From Streptomyces sp. TN58 (GTDB lineage: Bacteria; Actinomycetota; Actinomycetes; Streptomycetales; Streptomycetaceae): DNA of 64,000 nt. Position numbers and translations under genes: made by a program. Shown here piece by piece: positions 35,977-45,009 of this stretch (position 1 is the stretch's first letter; each line of letters starts with the position of its first letter). The stretch spans positions 6,486,001 through 6,550,000 of the forward strand of contig NZ_CP018870.1 of the NCBI RefSeq assembly GCF_001941845.1. Reading direction: 5' to 3'. The notes under the pieces are model-generated. The model was given only the letters and a program-made list of their open reading frames with translations, made no database searches and was not told where the DNA came from.

Positions 35977-36154
35977 CGTTCCACCTTCTCCCGCGCGTCG
36001 AGCGTCCCGTTCGTCAGCCCGAGCCTTCACCGCGCGGCTGACACGGCGGGGGATGTTTACTCAACTTGGACAGTGTTCTGTCGCATTCGATGCGCTTTGT
36101 GTCCGGTCCGCATCCCTTCGCGGCGATCCGGGACCCGTTCGCGGGAGACGGTGC

Positions 36155-36694
36155 TCAGGCGCCGAGGCCGTAGCCGTACCCCTGGAGGTCCTTCCTCAAG
36201 GCGCGCAGGGCGTAGTAGGTGCGGGACTTGACCGTCCCGGCCGGGATGCCGAGCTCGGCGGCGGCTTCGGCCACCGAACGGTCCCGGAAGTAGACCTGGA
36301 GCAGCACCTCGCGGTGCTCCGGCCCCAGGGACCCCACGGCCCGCCGGACGTCGATCGCCGTGACCGACCCGGCCACCGCGTCCTCGGCGGAGGGTGCCTG
36401 CTCCAGCCCCTCGGGATCCACTTCCAGCGGCCGTGACAGCCGGGCCCGCCGGGCGTCGATCGCGAGCCGCCGGGCCACCGTGAACAGCCAGGGGCGCATC
36501 GAGTCGTGTCCGCTGGCCAAGGCCTCCGGGTGCTGCCAGACCCGTACGAGGGTCTCCTGTACGAGGTCCTCCGCGCGCTGGGCGTCGCCGGCGGTGAGGC
36601 CGACCAGGAATCCGAACAGGGCCCGCCCGTGGTCGCGCTGGAGTTCCGCCAGGGCCTCGGGATCCGTACGCGGGAGGGGTGGGGAGAGCGGCAC
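36155..36694 (-). CDS. ECF-family RNA polymerase sigma factor
   Basis: This 179-residue protein has sigma region 2 about 20-85 (DHGRALFGFLVGLTAGDAQR, AEDLVQETLVRVWQHPE, and MRPWLFTVARRLAIDARR) and region 4 about 113-168 (GSLGPEHREVLLQVYFRDRS, IPAGTVKSRTYYALRALRKDL). It has no region 1.1 or 3, as usual for group 4. The GTG at 36694 has AAGGAG 6 bases upstream, which fixes the start over an ATG at 36727. No anti-sigma factor gene is adjacent: neither neighbour has a zinc (ZAS) or membrane anti-sigma pattern. Confidence 0.93.
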   Translation of the reverse strand: MPLSPPLPRTDPEALAELQRDHGRALFGFLVGLTAGDAQRAEDLVQETLVRVWQHPEALASGHDSMRPWLFTVARRLAIDARRARLSRPLEVDPEGLEQAPSAEDAVAGSVTAIDVRRAVGSLGPEHREVLLQVYFRDRSVAEAAAELGIPAGTVKSRTYYALRALRKDLQGYGYGLGA

Positions 36695-36995
36695 GAGTGG
36701 CTCCTTCCGGGGTGCGCGGGGGTCCATGGGTGGCGCCCCGTCCACCCTGACCTGCGCAGAGCCGACCCGGAACCGTTCCGCCCCGGTGTTGCGCCCAAGC
36801 ACCCCGGTGGTCCGACGGGCGGCCGTGCCGGGCGGTGAACGGTCGAACGGCGCGGCGAACGGCAGGCCGCGCCGTGTCCGCCGTGGGAGTGGCTTCGCCG
36901 GCGGGCGCGGATCCGGTCCTTGACTTACCGCGTGTTGTTGTATGGATTGCAGATGATGACATGTCAGATAGTCATATAAATGGGGAGCCTGATTG
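36695..36995. promoter_or_regulatory. Divergent interval between sigma factor and CapA-like gene
   Basis: This 301-bp gap becomes AT-rich in its last 70 bases, toward the CapA-like gene. TTGACT (36920-36925) could be a -35 box, with TATGGAT (36941-36947) as the nearest -10-like sequence, but the spacing of 15 is short. A perfect palindrome TGACATGTCA lies at 36957-36966, followed by an ATA-rich segment, and GGGGAG (36982-36987) is the ribosome-binding site. The palindrome is a candidate operator. Confidence 0.4.
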
Positions 36996-38192
36996 ATGAC
37001 CACGCGCACCCGGCCGCGAGCGGCCGCCCTGCTCTCCGCCCTCCTGCTGTCCGCGGCGGCGGGATGCTCGGCCGCCGGGGACACCGCCCCGGCCCGCCTC
37101 GGGAACTCCGGCCCGCCGACCCCCTCCAGCGCCGGCGGGGCGCCCGCCGGCAAGGGCTTCACGCTGGTCGCGAGCGGCGACGTACTGCCGCACACCTCGG
37201 TCATCCGGCGAGCCGCGGACGACGCGCAGGACGACGGCTACGACTTCAGGCCGATGTTCTCCGGCGTCAAGGCCGTCGTCTCCGGGGCCGACCTCGCCCT
37301 CTGCCACATGGAGACCATCTACGGTGAGGAAGGTGGACCCTTCTCCGGCTACCCGGCCTTCAAGTCCCCGCCGCAGGTCGCCGACGGCCTCAAGGACACC
37401 GGTTACGACGGCTGCTCCACCGCCTCGAACCACACCCTCGACGACGGCGCCGCCGGGCTGGGCCGCACCCTCGACCGCTTCGACAAGGTCGGCCTGCGGC
37501 ACGCCGGATCGGCCCGTACGGCGGCCGAGGCGGCCAAGACGACCACCTACACGGCCGGCTCGGCCAAGGTCGCGCACCTCGCCTACACCTACGACACCAA
37601 CGGCTACCCGCTGCCCGACGGCCGGCCGTGGGCGGTCAACCTGATGAAGCAGGACAAGATCGTCGCGGATGCCAGAGCCGCCCGGAAGGCAGGCGCCGAC
37701 GTCGTGCTGGTAAGCCTCCACTGGGGCACCGAATGGCAGACCGAACCGGACGAGACACAGATCGAGCTGGGCAGGGCGCTCACCGCCTCGCAGACCGCCG
37801 GCCGGCCCGACATCGACCTCATCCTCGGCACCCACGCGCACATCCCGCAGCCCTACGAGAAGGTCAACGGGACCTGGATCGTCTACGGCATGGGCGACCA
37901 GGTCGCCGGCGAGATGTTCAACCACACGGGCGCGCGCGACCTGCGCGGCAACTACGGCTCGATCGGCCGCTTCACCTTCGCCCCGCCGGCCGCGGCCGGG
38001 CAGCGCTGGCAGGTCACCAAGGCGGAGTTCGTACCGCAGATGATGGACCTGTCCGCCGGCCGCGTCGTCCACCTCCCCGACGCCCTGGCGAAGGACCCCG
38101 GCAGGGAGGACTACGAAACCGCCCGGGACGAGATCACCGAGGCGGTCCTCAGCCGCGGCGCCGCCAAGGACGGCCTGGTGGCCGCCTCTTGA
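36996..38192 (+). CDS. CapA-family lipoprotein (metallophosphoesterase-like)
   Basis: This 398-residue lipoprotein has a signal peptide with lipobox AAGC (Cys near residue 24). The CapA/PgsA domain (about 50-380) has FTLVASGDVLPHTSVI, DLALCHMETIY, GCSTASNHTLDDG, VLVSLHWGTEW, LILGTHAHIPQPYEK and WIVYGMGDQV, which cover the Asp, Asn-His and His-x-His metal-site motifs of the PGA-capsule family. CapA proteins take part in poly-gamma-glutamate export or capsule attachment, but no capBC genes are here. The ATG at 36996 has GGGGAG 8 bases upstream; a TTG at 36993 is adjacent. Its role in the envelope is inference. Confidence 0.9.
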   Translation: MTTRTRPRAAALLSALLLSAAAGCSAAGDTAPARLGNSGPPTPSSAGGAPAGKGFTLVASGDVLPHTSVIRRAADDAQDDGYDFRPMFSGVKAVVSGADLALCHMETIYGEEGGPFSGYPAFKSPPQVADGLKDTGYDGCSTASNHTLDDGAAGLGRTLDRFDKVGLRHAGSARTAAEAAKTTTYTAGSAKVAHLAYTYDTNGYPLPDGRPWAVNLMKQDKIVADARAARKAGADVVLVSLHWGTEWQTEPDETQIELGRALTASQTAGRPDIDLILGTHAHIPQPYEKVNGTWIVYGMGDQVAGEMFNHTGARDLRGNYGSIGRFTFAPPAAAGQRWQVTKAEFVPQMMDLSAGRVVHLPDALAKDPGREDYETARDEITEAVLSRGAAKDGLVAAS

Positions 38193-38232
38193 AGAGGCTC
38201 GGTTCGCCTCCGGGGCGCCTTGTGCCGGGCTC

Positions 38233-38296
38233 ACAGGTCCGTGCGTGCTCGAAAACCGCTCGTGCCTCGCGGTTTCCTCCGCGCGCTCGGACCTGT
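38233..38296. terminator. Two-tier hairpin between CapA-like and universal stress genes
   Basis: ACAGGTCCG (38233-38241) pairs with CGGACCTGT (38288-38296), and inside it AAACCGC (38253-38259) pairs with GCGGTTT (38269-38275) around a 9-base loop. The pieces between also pair partly (GTGCGTGCTCG with CGCGCTCGG). It begins 40 bases past the CapA-like stop codon and lies between convergent genes, so it may stop transcription from both sides. Confidence 0.5.
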
Positions 38297-38356
38297 TCCC
38301 CCGGCGCGCCCCTTCGGCTCACTCGCCCGGGCCCGGGGTGGGCGTGTGGGCGACGG

Positions 38357-38818
38357 TCAGGGGACCACGGTTACCGGCCAGCGGCCCGCCTTGACCAGGC
38401 GGATCGCCACCGAGCCGATGATGCGGTGGCCCGCCTGCTCCGAGGCGCCCACCACCACCGCGTCGGCCATCAGCTCCCGCGCCGCGCTCACCAGGCCGGC
38501 GTAGGGGTCGCCGCGGAAGGTGTGGAACTCCCAGCGCACCTCGTAGATGCCCCTGAGCCGCTCCGCCGACTCGCGGATCTCGGCCACCAGACCCTCGGCG
38601 ATCTCCCCGGTGGTGTCGGCCACGGGCGCGCCCAGCGCCGCCCCGGCCGGCACCACCGGCTGGACGTACACCAGCGCCAGCAGGGCGTTCTGCCGCCGCG
38701 CCAGGCCGGCCGCGTAGGCCGCCGCCCGCAGCGAGGACTCCGAACCGTCCACCCCGGCCAGGATCACCTTCGGGCCGTCGGTACCGCGTTCGAATCCCGT
38801 GTTCACGTGCTCCGTCAC
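38357..38818 (-). CDS. Universal stress protein, single domain
   Basis: This 153-residue UspA-like protein has VILAGVDGSESSLRAAAYAAGLA at the start (the VxVDGS loop binds nucleotide), then strand-helix units, and the C-terminal VVVGASEQAGHRIIGSVAIRLVKAGRWPVTVVP. The usual ATP loop G-2x-G-9x-G-S/T is shortened, with GSV retained, so ATP binding is uncertain. The start used is the GTG at 38818; another at 38806 is possible. It diverges from lysX, and the two share an 83-bp promoter interval. Confidence 0.85.
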   Translation of the reverse strand: MTEHVNTGFERGTDGPKVILAGVDGSESSLRAAAYAAGLARRQNALLALVYVQPVVPAGAALGAPVADTTGEIAEGLVAEIRESAERLRGIYEVRWEFHTFRGDPYAGLVSAARELMADAVVVGASEQAGHRIIGSVAIRLVKAGRWPVTVVP

Positions 38819-38901
38819 CCTGCGAGGATAGGCGCCTGCGTGCCGGCGGCCCCCGGCCGCTCGGCGCGCGCACCGGCGCACCCCTCCCTAGAGTGCGAAC
38901 C

Positions 38902-41900
38902 ATGAGTGCCACCGTGGAGGAGACACACGGAACCCGCAGCCGCTTCCTGAACCGGGTGCCCGACGGGTTCGGCGCGTTCTTCGGGACGATCGGCCTGCTG
39001 TGCGCACTGCTCTCGCTCTCCCCGGCGCTGCGACGGATCCTGCGGCACGTCGTGCGGTTCCTCGACCTGATCGTCGTACCGGTCAGCGCCAACCTCGCCT
39101 ACGCCGTCTTCCTCTTCCTCTTCGCCGCGGCCCTCGGCACCCGCAAGAAGGTCGCCTGGTGGATGGTCGTCACCTATCTGGCCCTGCTGATCGTCGACGA
39201 CCTCCTGGACATCGCCGTCGGCGACTACTGGATCGGCGTCTCCTCGATGGCCCTGGCCGTCGCCGCCATGGCCGTACTCATCGCCGCCCGCAGGGAGTTC
39301 TACGCCGCGTCCCGGCCGGGCGCCCTCTGGCACGCCCTGGTCGTGCTGGGCCTCGGCATGCTCGCCGCCGTCCTCCTCGGCTGGGCCCTCGTCGCGCTCT
39401 TCCCCGGCTCCCTGCCCCGCGGCCAATGGCTGGACTGGGCCGCCAAACAGGTCTTCGGCGGCCTCTTCTCGGCCCGGCAGTTCGACGGCCGCCCGCCCAG
39501 GCCCCTGTACTTCCTCCTCGGCCTCTTCGGCGCCGTCGCCCTGCTGAACGCCGCCGCGACCCTCTTCCGCTCCCAGCGCATGACCGCCGCCCTGCACGGC
39601 GACGAGGAACCCCGCATCCGGGCCCTCCTCGGCGCGTACGGCCGGTCCGACTCCCTCGGCTACTTCGCCACCCGGCGCGACAAGGCCGTCGTCTTCGCCC
39701 CCAACGGCAGGGCCGGCGTCACCTACCGCGTCGAAGCCGGCGTCTGCCTCGCCAGCGGCGACCCGGTGGGCGACCCCGCCGCCTGGACCCCCGCCATCGA
39801 CGCCTGGCTCGCCGTGGCCGGCCGCTACGGCTGGCAGCCCGCCGTGATGGGCGCGTCCGAGGCCGGCGCCACCGCCTACGCCCGCTCCGGCCTGAGCGCA
39901 CTCCAACTGGGCGACGAGGCCATCCTGCACGTCGCCCAGTTCGACCTCGACGGCCGCGACATGCGCGTCACCCGTCAGGCCGTCAACCGCGTGAAGCGGG
40001 CCGGCGCCACCACCCTCATCCGCCGCCACTCGGCCCTCTCCGAAGACGAGATGCGGACCATCATCGACCGGGCGGACCGCTGGCGCGACACCGAGACCGA
40101 ACGCGGCTTCTCCATGGCCCTGGACCGGCTCGGCGACCCGGCGGACGGCGACTGCCTGCTGGTCGAGGCCTTCGACGAGCAGGGCGAGCTGATCGCCTTG
40201 CTCTCCTTCGTCCCCTGGGGCAGGGACGGTATCTCCCTGGACCTGATGCGCCGCGACCGCGCCGCGCCCAATGGGGTCATGGAGTTCATGGTCGCCGAAC
40301 TGTGCGCCGCCGCCCCCGGCCTCGGAGTGCGCCGCATCTCCCTCAACTTCGCCGTCTTCCGCTCCGCCTTCGAGGAGGGCGGACGCATCGGCGCCGGCCC
40401 CGTCCTCAAGGTGTGGCGCAAGCTGCTGCTCTTCTTCTCCCGCTGGTGGCAGCTGGAGGCGCTGTACCGCTCCAACGTCAAGTACGGCCCCGAGTGGTAC
40501 CCGCGGTTCCTCTGCTACCAGGACGCCGGCTCGCTCGCCCGGGTCAGCCTCGCCTCCGGCATCGCCGAGGGCTTCGTCTCCGTACCCAGCCTGCGCACCC
40601 TCTGGGGCAACGGCCATCCCAAGGGAGGCGTCACCGCCCCCGCCACCACCGAGGGACTGCCCCCCATCGAATCCCTGGGCCTCGACGCGGTGGAGGAGGA
40701 ACTGCCCGGCGTCCCCGTCGAGCGGCTGCCCGAACAGGTACGCGTCCGCCACGCCAAACTCGACCGCCTCCGGGCCGCCGGCACCGACCCCTACCCGGTC
40801 GGGATCCGCCTGCGCACCCACACCGTCGCCCAGCTGAAGGCGGCCCACCCCGGCCACCCGCCCGGCGCCCGCACCACCGAGCCCGCCACCCTCGCCGGGC
40901 GCGTGATGCTCGTACGCGACCTCGGCGGCGTCGTCTTCGCCGTCCTGCGCGACTGGTCCGGCGACATACAGCTCATGCTCACCCGCGACGAGTCCGGCGC
41001 CGAAGTGCTCGACTCCTTCACCTCCCAGGTCGACTTCGGCGACCATGTGCTCGTGACCGGCGAGCCGGGCGCCAGCAGGACCGGCGAGCTCTCCCTGGTG
41101 GTCCGTTCCTGGCAGCTCACCGGCAAGTGCCTGCGCCCCCTGCCCGACAAGCGCAAGGGCCTCGCCGACCCGGAGGCCCGCGTCCGCCGCCGCTACCTCG
41201 ACCTCGTCGCCAGCCCCGAGGCGCGCGACGTCGTACGGGCCCGCTCCAGCGCGGTCCAGGCCCTGCGCCAGGGCCTCCTCGACCGCGGATACCTGGAGGT
41301 CGAGACCCCGATGCTCCAGCAGATCCACGGCGGCGCCAACGCCCGGCCCTTCCGCACCCACATCAACGCCTACGACCTCGACCTGTACCTGCGCATCGCG
41401 CCCGAGCTGTACCTCAAACGGCTCTGCGTCGGCGGCATGGAGAAGGTCTTCGAGATGGGCCGCACCTTCCGCAACGAGGGCGTCTCCTACAAGCACAACC
41501 CCGAGTTCACGATGCTGGAGGCCTACCAGGCCTTCGCCGACTACGACGTCATGCTCGACCTCACCCGCGAACTGATCCAGACGGCCGCCACCGCGGCCTA
41601 CGGATCCGCCGTCGCGCACAAGGCGGACGCCGACGGCAAGCTCGTCGCCCACGACATCTCCGGGACCTGGCCCGTCAAGACCATGTACGGCGCCATCAGC
41701 GAGGCCCTCGGCGAGGAGGTCGACGCCGACACCGAGGAGCACGTGCTGCGCCGCCTCTGCGACCGGGCCAAGGTGCCGCACCGACCGGAGGACACCCGCG
41801 GCGACGTGGTCCTGGAGATGTACGAGCGGCTGGTGGAGGAACGGACGAAACTCCCCACCTTCTACAAGGACTTCCCGACCGACGTCTCCCCGCTCACCCG

Positions 41901-42237
41901 CCAGCACCGCAAGGACCCCCGGCTCGCCGAGCGGTGGGACCTCGTCGCCTTCGGCACCGAACTCGGCACCGCCTACTCGGAGCTGACCGACCCCGTCGAA
42001 CAGCGGCGCAGGCTCACCGCCCAGTCCCTGCTCGCCGCCGGCGGCGACCCCGAGGCCATGGAACTCGACAACGACTTCCTGGACGCCCTCGAATACGCGA
42101 TGCCCCCGACCGGCGGCCTCGGCATCGGCGTCGACCGCCTCGTCATGTTCCTCACGGGCCTGACGATCCGCGAAACCCTCCCCTTCCCCCTGGTGAGGAC
42201 GCGGCTGACCGCGAGCGCGGCTGGTCCGCCCGAGTGA
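38902..42237 (+). CDS. lysX: Bifunctional lysylphosphatidylglycerol synthetase / lysyl-tRNA synthetase
   Basis: This 1111-residue protein charges tRNA with lysine and transfers it to phosphatidylglycerol, giving the membrane positive charge and resistance to cationic peptides. N-terminal membrane helices (about 25-230) belong to the MprF-like flippase/synthase module. Residues about 235-560 are the DUF2156 lysyltransferase ([46 protein letters not shown]). Residues about 585-1105 are a class II lysyl-tRNA synthetase: OB-fold ([18 protein letters not shown]), motif 2 ([20 protein letters not shown]) and motif 3 ([16 protein letters not shown]). This matches mycobacterial LysX in order. The ATG at 38902 is used; a GTG at 38893 is in frame. 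Confidence 0.95.
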   Translation: MSATVEETHGTRSRFLNRVPDGFGAFFGTIGLLCALLSLSPALRRILRHVVRFLDLIVVPVSANLAYAVFLFLFAAALGTRKKVAWWMVVTYLALLIVDDLLDIAVGDYWIGVSSMALAVAAMAVLIAARREFYAASRPGALWHALVVLGLGMLAAVLLGWALVALFPGSLPRGQWLDWAAKQVFGGLFSARQFDGRPPRPLYFLLGLFGAVALLNAAATLFRSQRMTAALHGDEEPRIRALLGAYGRSDSLGYFATRRDKAVVFAPNGRAGVTYRVEAGVCLASGDPVGDPAAWTPAIDAWLAVAGRYGWQPAVMGASEAGATAYARSGLSALQLGDEAILHVAQFDLDGRDMRVTRQAVNRVKRAGATTLIRRHSALSEDEMRTIIDRADRWRDTETERGFSMALDRLGDPADGDCLLVEAFDEQGELIALLSFVPWGRDGISLDLMRRDRAAPNGVMEFMVAELCAAAPGLGVRRISLNFAVFRSAFEEGGRIGAGPVLKVWRKLLLFFSRWWQLEALYRSNVKYGPEWYPRFLCYQDAGSLARVSLASGIAEGFVSVPSLRTLWGNGHPKGGVTAPATTEGLPPIESLGLDAVEEELPGVPVERLPEQVRVRHAKLDRLRAAGTDPYPVGIRLRTHTVAQLKAAHPGHPPGARTTEPATLAGRVMLVRDLGGVVFAVLRDWSGDIQLMLTRDESGAEVLDSFTSQVDFGDHVLVTGEPGASRTGELSLVVRSWQLTGKCLRPLPDKRKGLADPEARVRRRYLDLVASPEARDVVRARSSAVQALRQGLLDRGYLEVETPMLQQIHGGANARPFRTHINAYDLDLYLRIAPELYLKRLCVGGMEKVFEMGRTFRNEGVSYKHNPEFTMLEAYQAFADYDVMLDLTRELIQTAATAAYGSAVAHKADADGKLVAHDISGTWPVKTMYGAISEALGEEVDADTEEHVLRRLCDRAKVPHRPEDTRGDVVLEMYERLVEERTKLPTFYKDFPTDVSPLTRQHRKDPRLAERWDLVAFGTELGTAYSELTDPVEQRRRLTAQSLLAAGGDPEAMELDNDFLDALEYAMPPTGGLGIGVDRLVMFLTGLTIRETLPFPLVRTRLTASAAGPPE

Positions 42238-42263
42238 GCGGGGCGGGGCGCGTCCGCGCCTCT

Positions 42264-42283
42264 CGACATCTGTGGGGATGTCG
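42264..42283. terminator. 7-bp hairpin after lysX
   Basis: CGACATC (42264-42270) pairs with GATGTCG (42277-42283) around TGTGGG, 27 bases past the lysX stop codon and only 17 bases before the deacetylase start. It could end lysX transcription or act on the deacetylase message. Confidence 0.35.
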
Positions 42284-42299
42284 TTGATACGTAGTAATA

Positions 42300-43214
42300 A
42301 TGAAAAATGACGAGCCGACAGTAGGGCGGCGCGTGCTCCTGCGCACCGCCGTCTTCCTCGGAGTCGCCGCAGCGGGACTGATCACCACCGGTAACGGCAG
42401 CGAGGGCGGTACGCCCGGAACGTCCGGCCTGCCGGGAGCGGGCGGCGCACCGGGGTCCGCCGCCGGGCCCGGCCCGAACCCCGCGGCGGGGGCGCCCGGA
42501 TCCCTCCCCCGGGCCTTGCCCGAGAAGTCCTACCGGCTGCGCCCCATGACGGCGGACGCCCCTGCCCGCCCGGCCGCCGTGAAACCGGCGGTGCGGACCC
42601 GGCCCATCCTGGAACTCCCGGCCGAGGCGAGCGCCCACAGCGCGATGGTGCTGACCTTCGACGACGGGCCGGACCCCCGCTACACCCCGGCCATCCTCGA
42701 CACCCTCGGCCGGTACGGCGTGCGCGCCATGTTCTTCGTCTGCGGGGAGATGGCCGCGGAGAACCGGGACCTGCTGCGCCGGATGGCCGCCGAGGGACAC
42801 GTCATCGGCAACCACACCTGGACCCACCCGCTCATCCCGAAGCTCAGCCGGCCCGCCCTCGCCGCCGAGATCGGCCGCACGAGCGAGGTCGTACAGCAGG
42901 CCGTCGGAGAGGCGCCGCAGTGGTTCCGGGCACCCTACGGGGCGTGGAACCGGGCGGCCTTCGAGATCGGGGCCGAGCTGGGGATGGAACCGCTCGCCTG
43001 GACCGTGGACAGCCTGGACTGGGAGGAGCCCGGCGTGACCACGATCGTCTCCCGGGTCATGCGCGGAGCGGGCCCCCGCGCGATCGTCCTGTCGCACGAC
43101 GCGGGCGGCGACCGGACGCAGAGCGTCCAGGCCATCGCCTCCTACCTGCCCCAACTGCTCGCGCGGGGCTACCGGATGACGCTGCCGACGCTGTCCGGCG
43201 TGGCGCCGCACTGA
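42300..43214 (+). CDS. Secreted polysaccharide deacetylase (NodB family)
   Basis: This 304-residue enzyme is predicted to remove acetyl groups from chitin-like or peptidoglycan amino sugars outside the cell. The N-terminus has a twin-arginine-like start (VGRRVLLRTAVFLGVAAAG), suggesting Tat export, then a Gly/Pro-rich linker. The NodB domain starts near residue 110: TFDDGPD (motif 1), NHTWTHP (motif 2, metal His pair), RAPYGAW (motif 3), VDSLDWEEP (motif 4) and VLSHDAGGD (motif 5). All five are intact. The ATG at 42300 has no strong ribosome-binding site; a short hairpin lies just upstream. Confidence 0.92.
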   Translation: MKNDEPTVGRRVLLRTAVFLGVAAAGLITTGNGSEGGTPGTSGLPGAGGAPGSAAGPGPNPAAGAPGSLPRALPEKSYRLRPMTADAPARPAAVKPAVRTRPILELPAEASAHSAMVLTFDDGPDPRYTPAILDTLGRYGVRAMFFVCGEMAAENRDLLRRMAAEGHVIGNHTWTHPLIPKLSRPALAAEIGRTSEVVQQAVGEAPQWFRAPYGAWNRAAFEIGAELGMEPLAWTVDSLDWEEPGVTTIVSRVMRGAGPRAIVLSHDAGGDRTQSVQAIASYLPQLLARGYRMTLPTLSGVAPH

Positions 43215-43241
43215 GCGCGGAGCGCGGCTGGGGAGGACGGG

Positions 43242-43272
43242 GGTGGGGCCGGGAGTGCCTCCCGGCCCCACC
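43242..43272. terminator. Bidirectional 14-bp hairpin
   Basis: GGTGGGGCCGGGAG (43242-43255) pairs exactly with CTCCCGGCCCCACC (43259-43272) across TGC. It lies between the convergent deacetylase and sortase genes, 27 bases after one stop and 2 bases from the other. A very strong shared terminator. Confidence 0.8.
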
Positions 43273-43274
43273 GT

Positions 43275-43937
43275 TCAGCGGACCTCGACCATCCGCGCGA
43301 AGACGACCACGTTGCCGTCGTACCCGCGCGCCTTGGAGTAGGCGCCGCCGCATGTGATCACGCGCAGTTCCGCGTGTCCGGTGTCCCCGTACACGCGGGC
43401 TCCGGGGAAGGCCTCCTTGGAGAACACCTCCACTCCGTACACCTCGAACACCGCAGTGCGCCCGTCGTAGCGCTCCACCTCGATGCGGTTGCCCGGTTTG
43501 ACCGAGCCCAGGCCGTAGAAGACCGCCGGGCCCTGCGCGTTGTCCACGTGGCCCACGATCACCGCCGAGCCCCGCTGCCCCGGCGAGATGCCGTTGAGGT
43601 ACCAGCCCGCGAGGTTGCGGTCCTGCGGCGGCGGGGCGTCGATCCAGCCCTCCGCGTCCAGCCCGACCGTCATCACCGGCGCGTCCACGTTGATCGTGGG
43701 GATCCGGATGCGCTGCACGGAGGAGTGCTCCAGCAGCTCCATGTCCGCGGGCGGCGTCGGCGGATTCGCCGGCAACTGGTCGGCCGTCACCGCGACGGCC
43801 GAGGCCGCGGTGGGCTGGGGCGGTCCGTCGTCGATGTCCACGCCGTTTCGCACCATGGCGAGGCCGCTGAGCATGACCAGGGCGATGACGCCCCACGGTG
43901 AGCGTTTGCGTGACTGCCCTGTCTCGTCCTCGCCCAT
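43275..43937 (-). CDS. Class F sortase
   Basis: This 220-residue membrane-anchored transpeptidase has one N-terminal membrane segment (about 16-30), a Pro/Ala-rich linker and a sortase domain from about 72. Catalytic His130 lies in VIVGHVDN, Cys196 in VITCGGAY and a likely Arg at 204. The pattern IRIPTINVDAPVMTVGLDAEGWIDAPP is characteristic of class E/F actinobacterial sortases. GGGAG 4 bases before the ATG at 43937 fixes the start. The divergent and nearby genes encode two anchored surface proteins, neither with an obvious LPXTG, so its substrate is unclear. Confidence 0.9.
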   Translation of the reverse strand: MGEDETGQSRKRSPWGVIALVMLSGLAMVRNGVDIDDGPPQPTAASAVAVTADQLPANPPTPPADMELLEHSSVQRIRIPTINVDAPVMTVGLDAEGWIDAPPPQDRNLAGWYLNGISPGQRGSAVIVGHVDNAQGPAVFYGLGSVKPGNRIEVERYDGRTAVFEVYGVEVFSKEAFPGARVYGDTGHAELRVITCGGAYSKARGYDGNVVVFARMVEVR

Positions 43938-44334
43938 CGTTCTCCCTTCCCGACGCGGGGGTCCCGACCCGCGTTCCCGTCCCACCCCTGTACGCCCTAC
44001 GTCACGCACGCTAAGGCCGGGGCGGCAGGTCGGCGAGGGGGGAGGGGCGAACGGGTGGCCGCGGCCGCGGCGGGAGCCGGAAGGGGCCGGAAGAGGGCCG
44101 GGTGGGGGCCGGAAGGGATGCGCCCATCCAGGTAATCGTCACATGAATGCCTGACGGGTCGTGACCTGCGGATCCGTCAGCGCGGCGGCCCGTGCCTCGG
44201 CGTGTCGCTCAACCGGGCGGCCCAAAGCCGGACATGCGGAGATTGCGGTACGACCGGAGGGTTCGACGTGGGAGGCGTTCTCGTCGATCATCCGGGGCCG
44301 ACGCTCCGGGGCGCTTTCCGCTGGAGGTTCCACC
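43938..44334. other. 397-bp divergent interval in the sortase/surface-protein block
   Basis: This gap between the sortase and the first surface protein gene holds the hairpin ACGCGGG/CCCGCGT (43953-43959 with 43968-43974) close to the sortase start, several GGGGCCGGAAG-like direct repeats (about 44080-44115), and an AT-richer stretch near 44130-44145. Both promoters should be here; I cannot place them. Confidence 0.45.
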
Positions 44335-44853
44335 ATGCGTGTCTTGCGCGCTCTTACCGTGACGGCGGCAGCCTGTGCCGCCCTCGGCCTCAGTGCCCCG
44401 CTCGCCTCCGCGAACCAGGACCCCGGGGGCCGGGGTGGGAACGGGGGTGGGAGGGGCCCCAGCAACGTCTCGGTGAACCCGTTCGCCGTGCACCAGGGGT
44501 CCACGATGCAGGTGAGCGCGGCGGGCTGCGGTCACGGCGGTACCGTCACCTCGCACGGCAACTTTTCCCCGGCCAACCTGTCGCCCGGATCGATCGGGTT
44601 CGCGACCGTGCGGATCTTCAACCACGCCTCTCCGGGCACCCACACGCTGTCGGTCAAGTGCAACGACAGCGACCTCATCGCGACGGCCCGCTTCCGGATC
44701 CTGCAGGGCAACCCCTCGCAGGGCGGTATCGGCGGATCCTTCGGCCCGTCCACCGCCGAGACGGCCATCGGCGCAGGCCTGGTCGGCGCCTCCGCGCTGG
44801 GCGCGGGCGCCCACGTGTTGCGTCGGCGCCGTCCGCTCCGCGGCCGGAGCTGA
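44335..44853 (+). CDS. Secreted, C-terminally anchored Ig-like protein
   Basis: This 172-residue protein has a signal peptide (1-27, cleavage after ASA), a Gly-rich stretch, then a beta-rich domain (about 42-125) opening NVSVNPFAVHQGSTMQVSAAGC and closing HTLSVKCNDSDLIATARF; the two cysteines probably form a disulfide. A hydrophobic segment (about 140-160) and RRRRPLRGRS follow, the pattern of a membrane or sorting anchor, though the LPXTG pentapeptide is missing. GGAGG 7 bases before the ATG at 44335 fixes the start. It resembles the 45010-45666 protein in domain and anchor. Confidence 0.8.
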   Translation: MRVLRALTVTAAACAALGLSAPLASANQDPGGRGGNGGGRGPSNVSVNPFAVHQGSTMQVSAAGCGHGGTVTSHGNFSPANLSPGSIGFATVRIFNHASPGTHTLSVKCNDSDLIATARFRILQGNPSQGGIGGSFGPSTAETAIGAGLVGASALGAGAHVLRRRRPLRGRS

Positions 44854-44940
44854 CCGTCGGCCCTCACGGTCGGTCGCCCACCGTCCGCCCCAGCCGTCCG
44901 TCCGCGTCGGCCAACCGTCCGCGTCGGCCACTGCCCGCTC

Positions 44941-44987
44941 CCGCCGGTCGCCCCGAGTCCTCCCAGAGGATCCGGGGCGACCGGCGG
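44941..44987. terminator. 15-bp perfect hairpin between the two surface protein genes
   Basis: CCGCCGGTCGCCCCG (44941-44955) pairs exactly with CGGGGCGACCGGCGG (44973-44987); an inner TCCTC/GAGGA stem shortens the loop. The genes are convergent, so it likely acts on both. A direct repeat CGTCCGCGTCGGCCA with 17-base period lies just before it (44899-44930). Confidence 0.75.
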
Positions 44988-45009
44988 TGGAAGGGCGGCT
45001 GCGGGGGGC

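Noticed and set aside
38786..38800. GTTCGAATCCCG resembling the T-arm of a tRNA
   Set aside because: It lies inside the start of the universal stress protein gene and no acceptor or anticodon arms are present.
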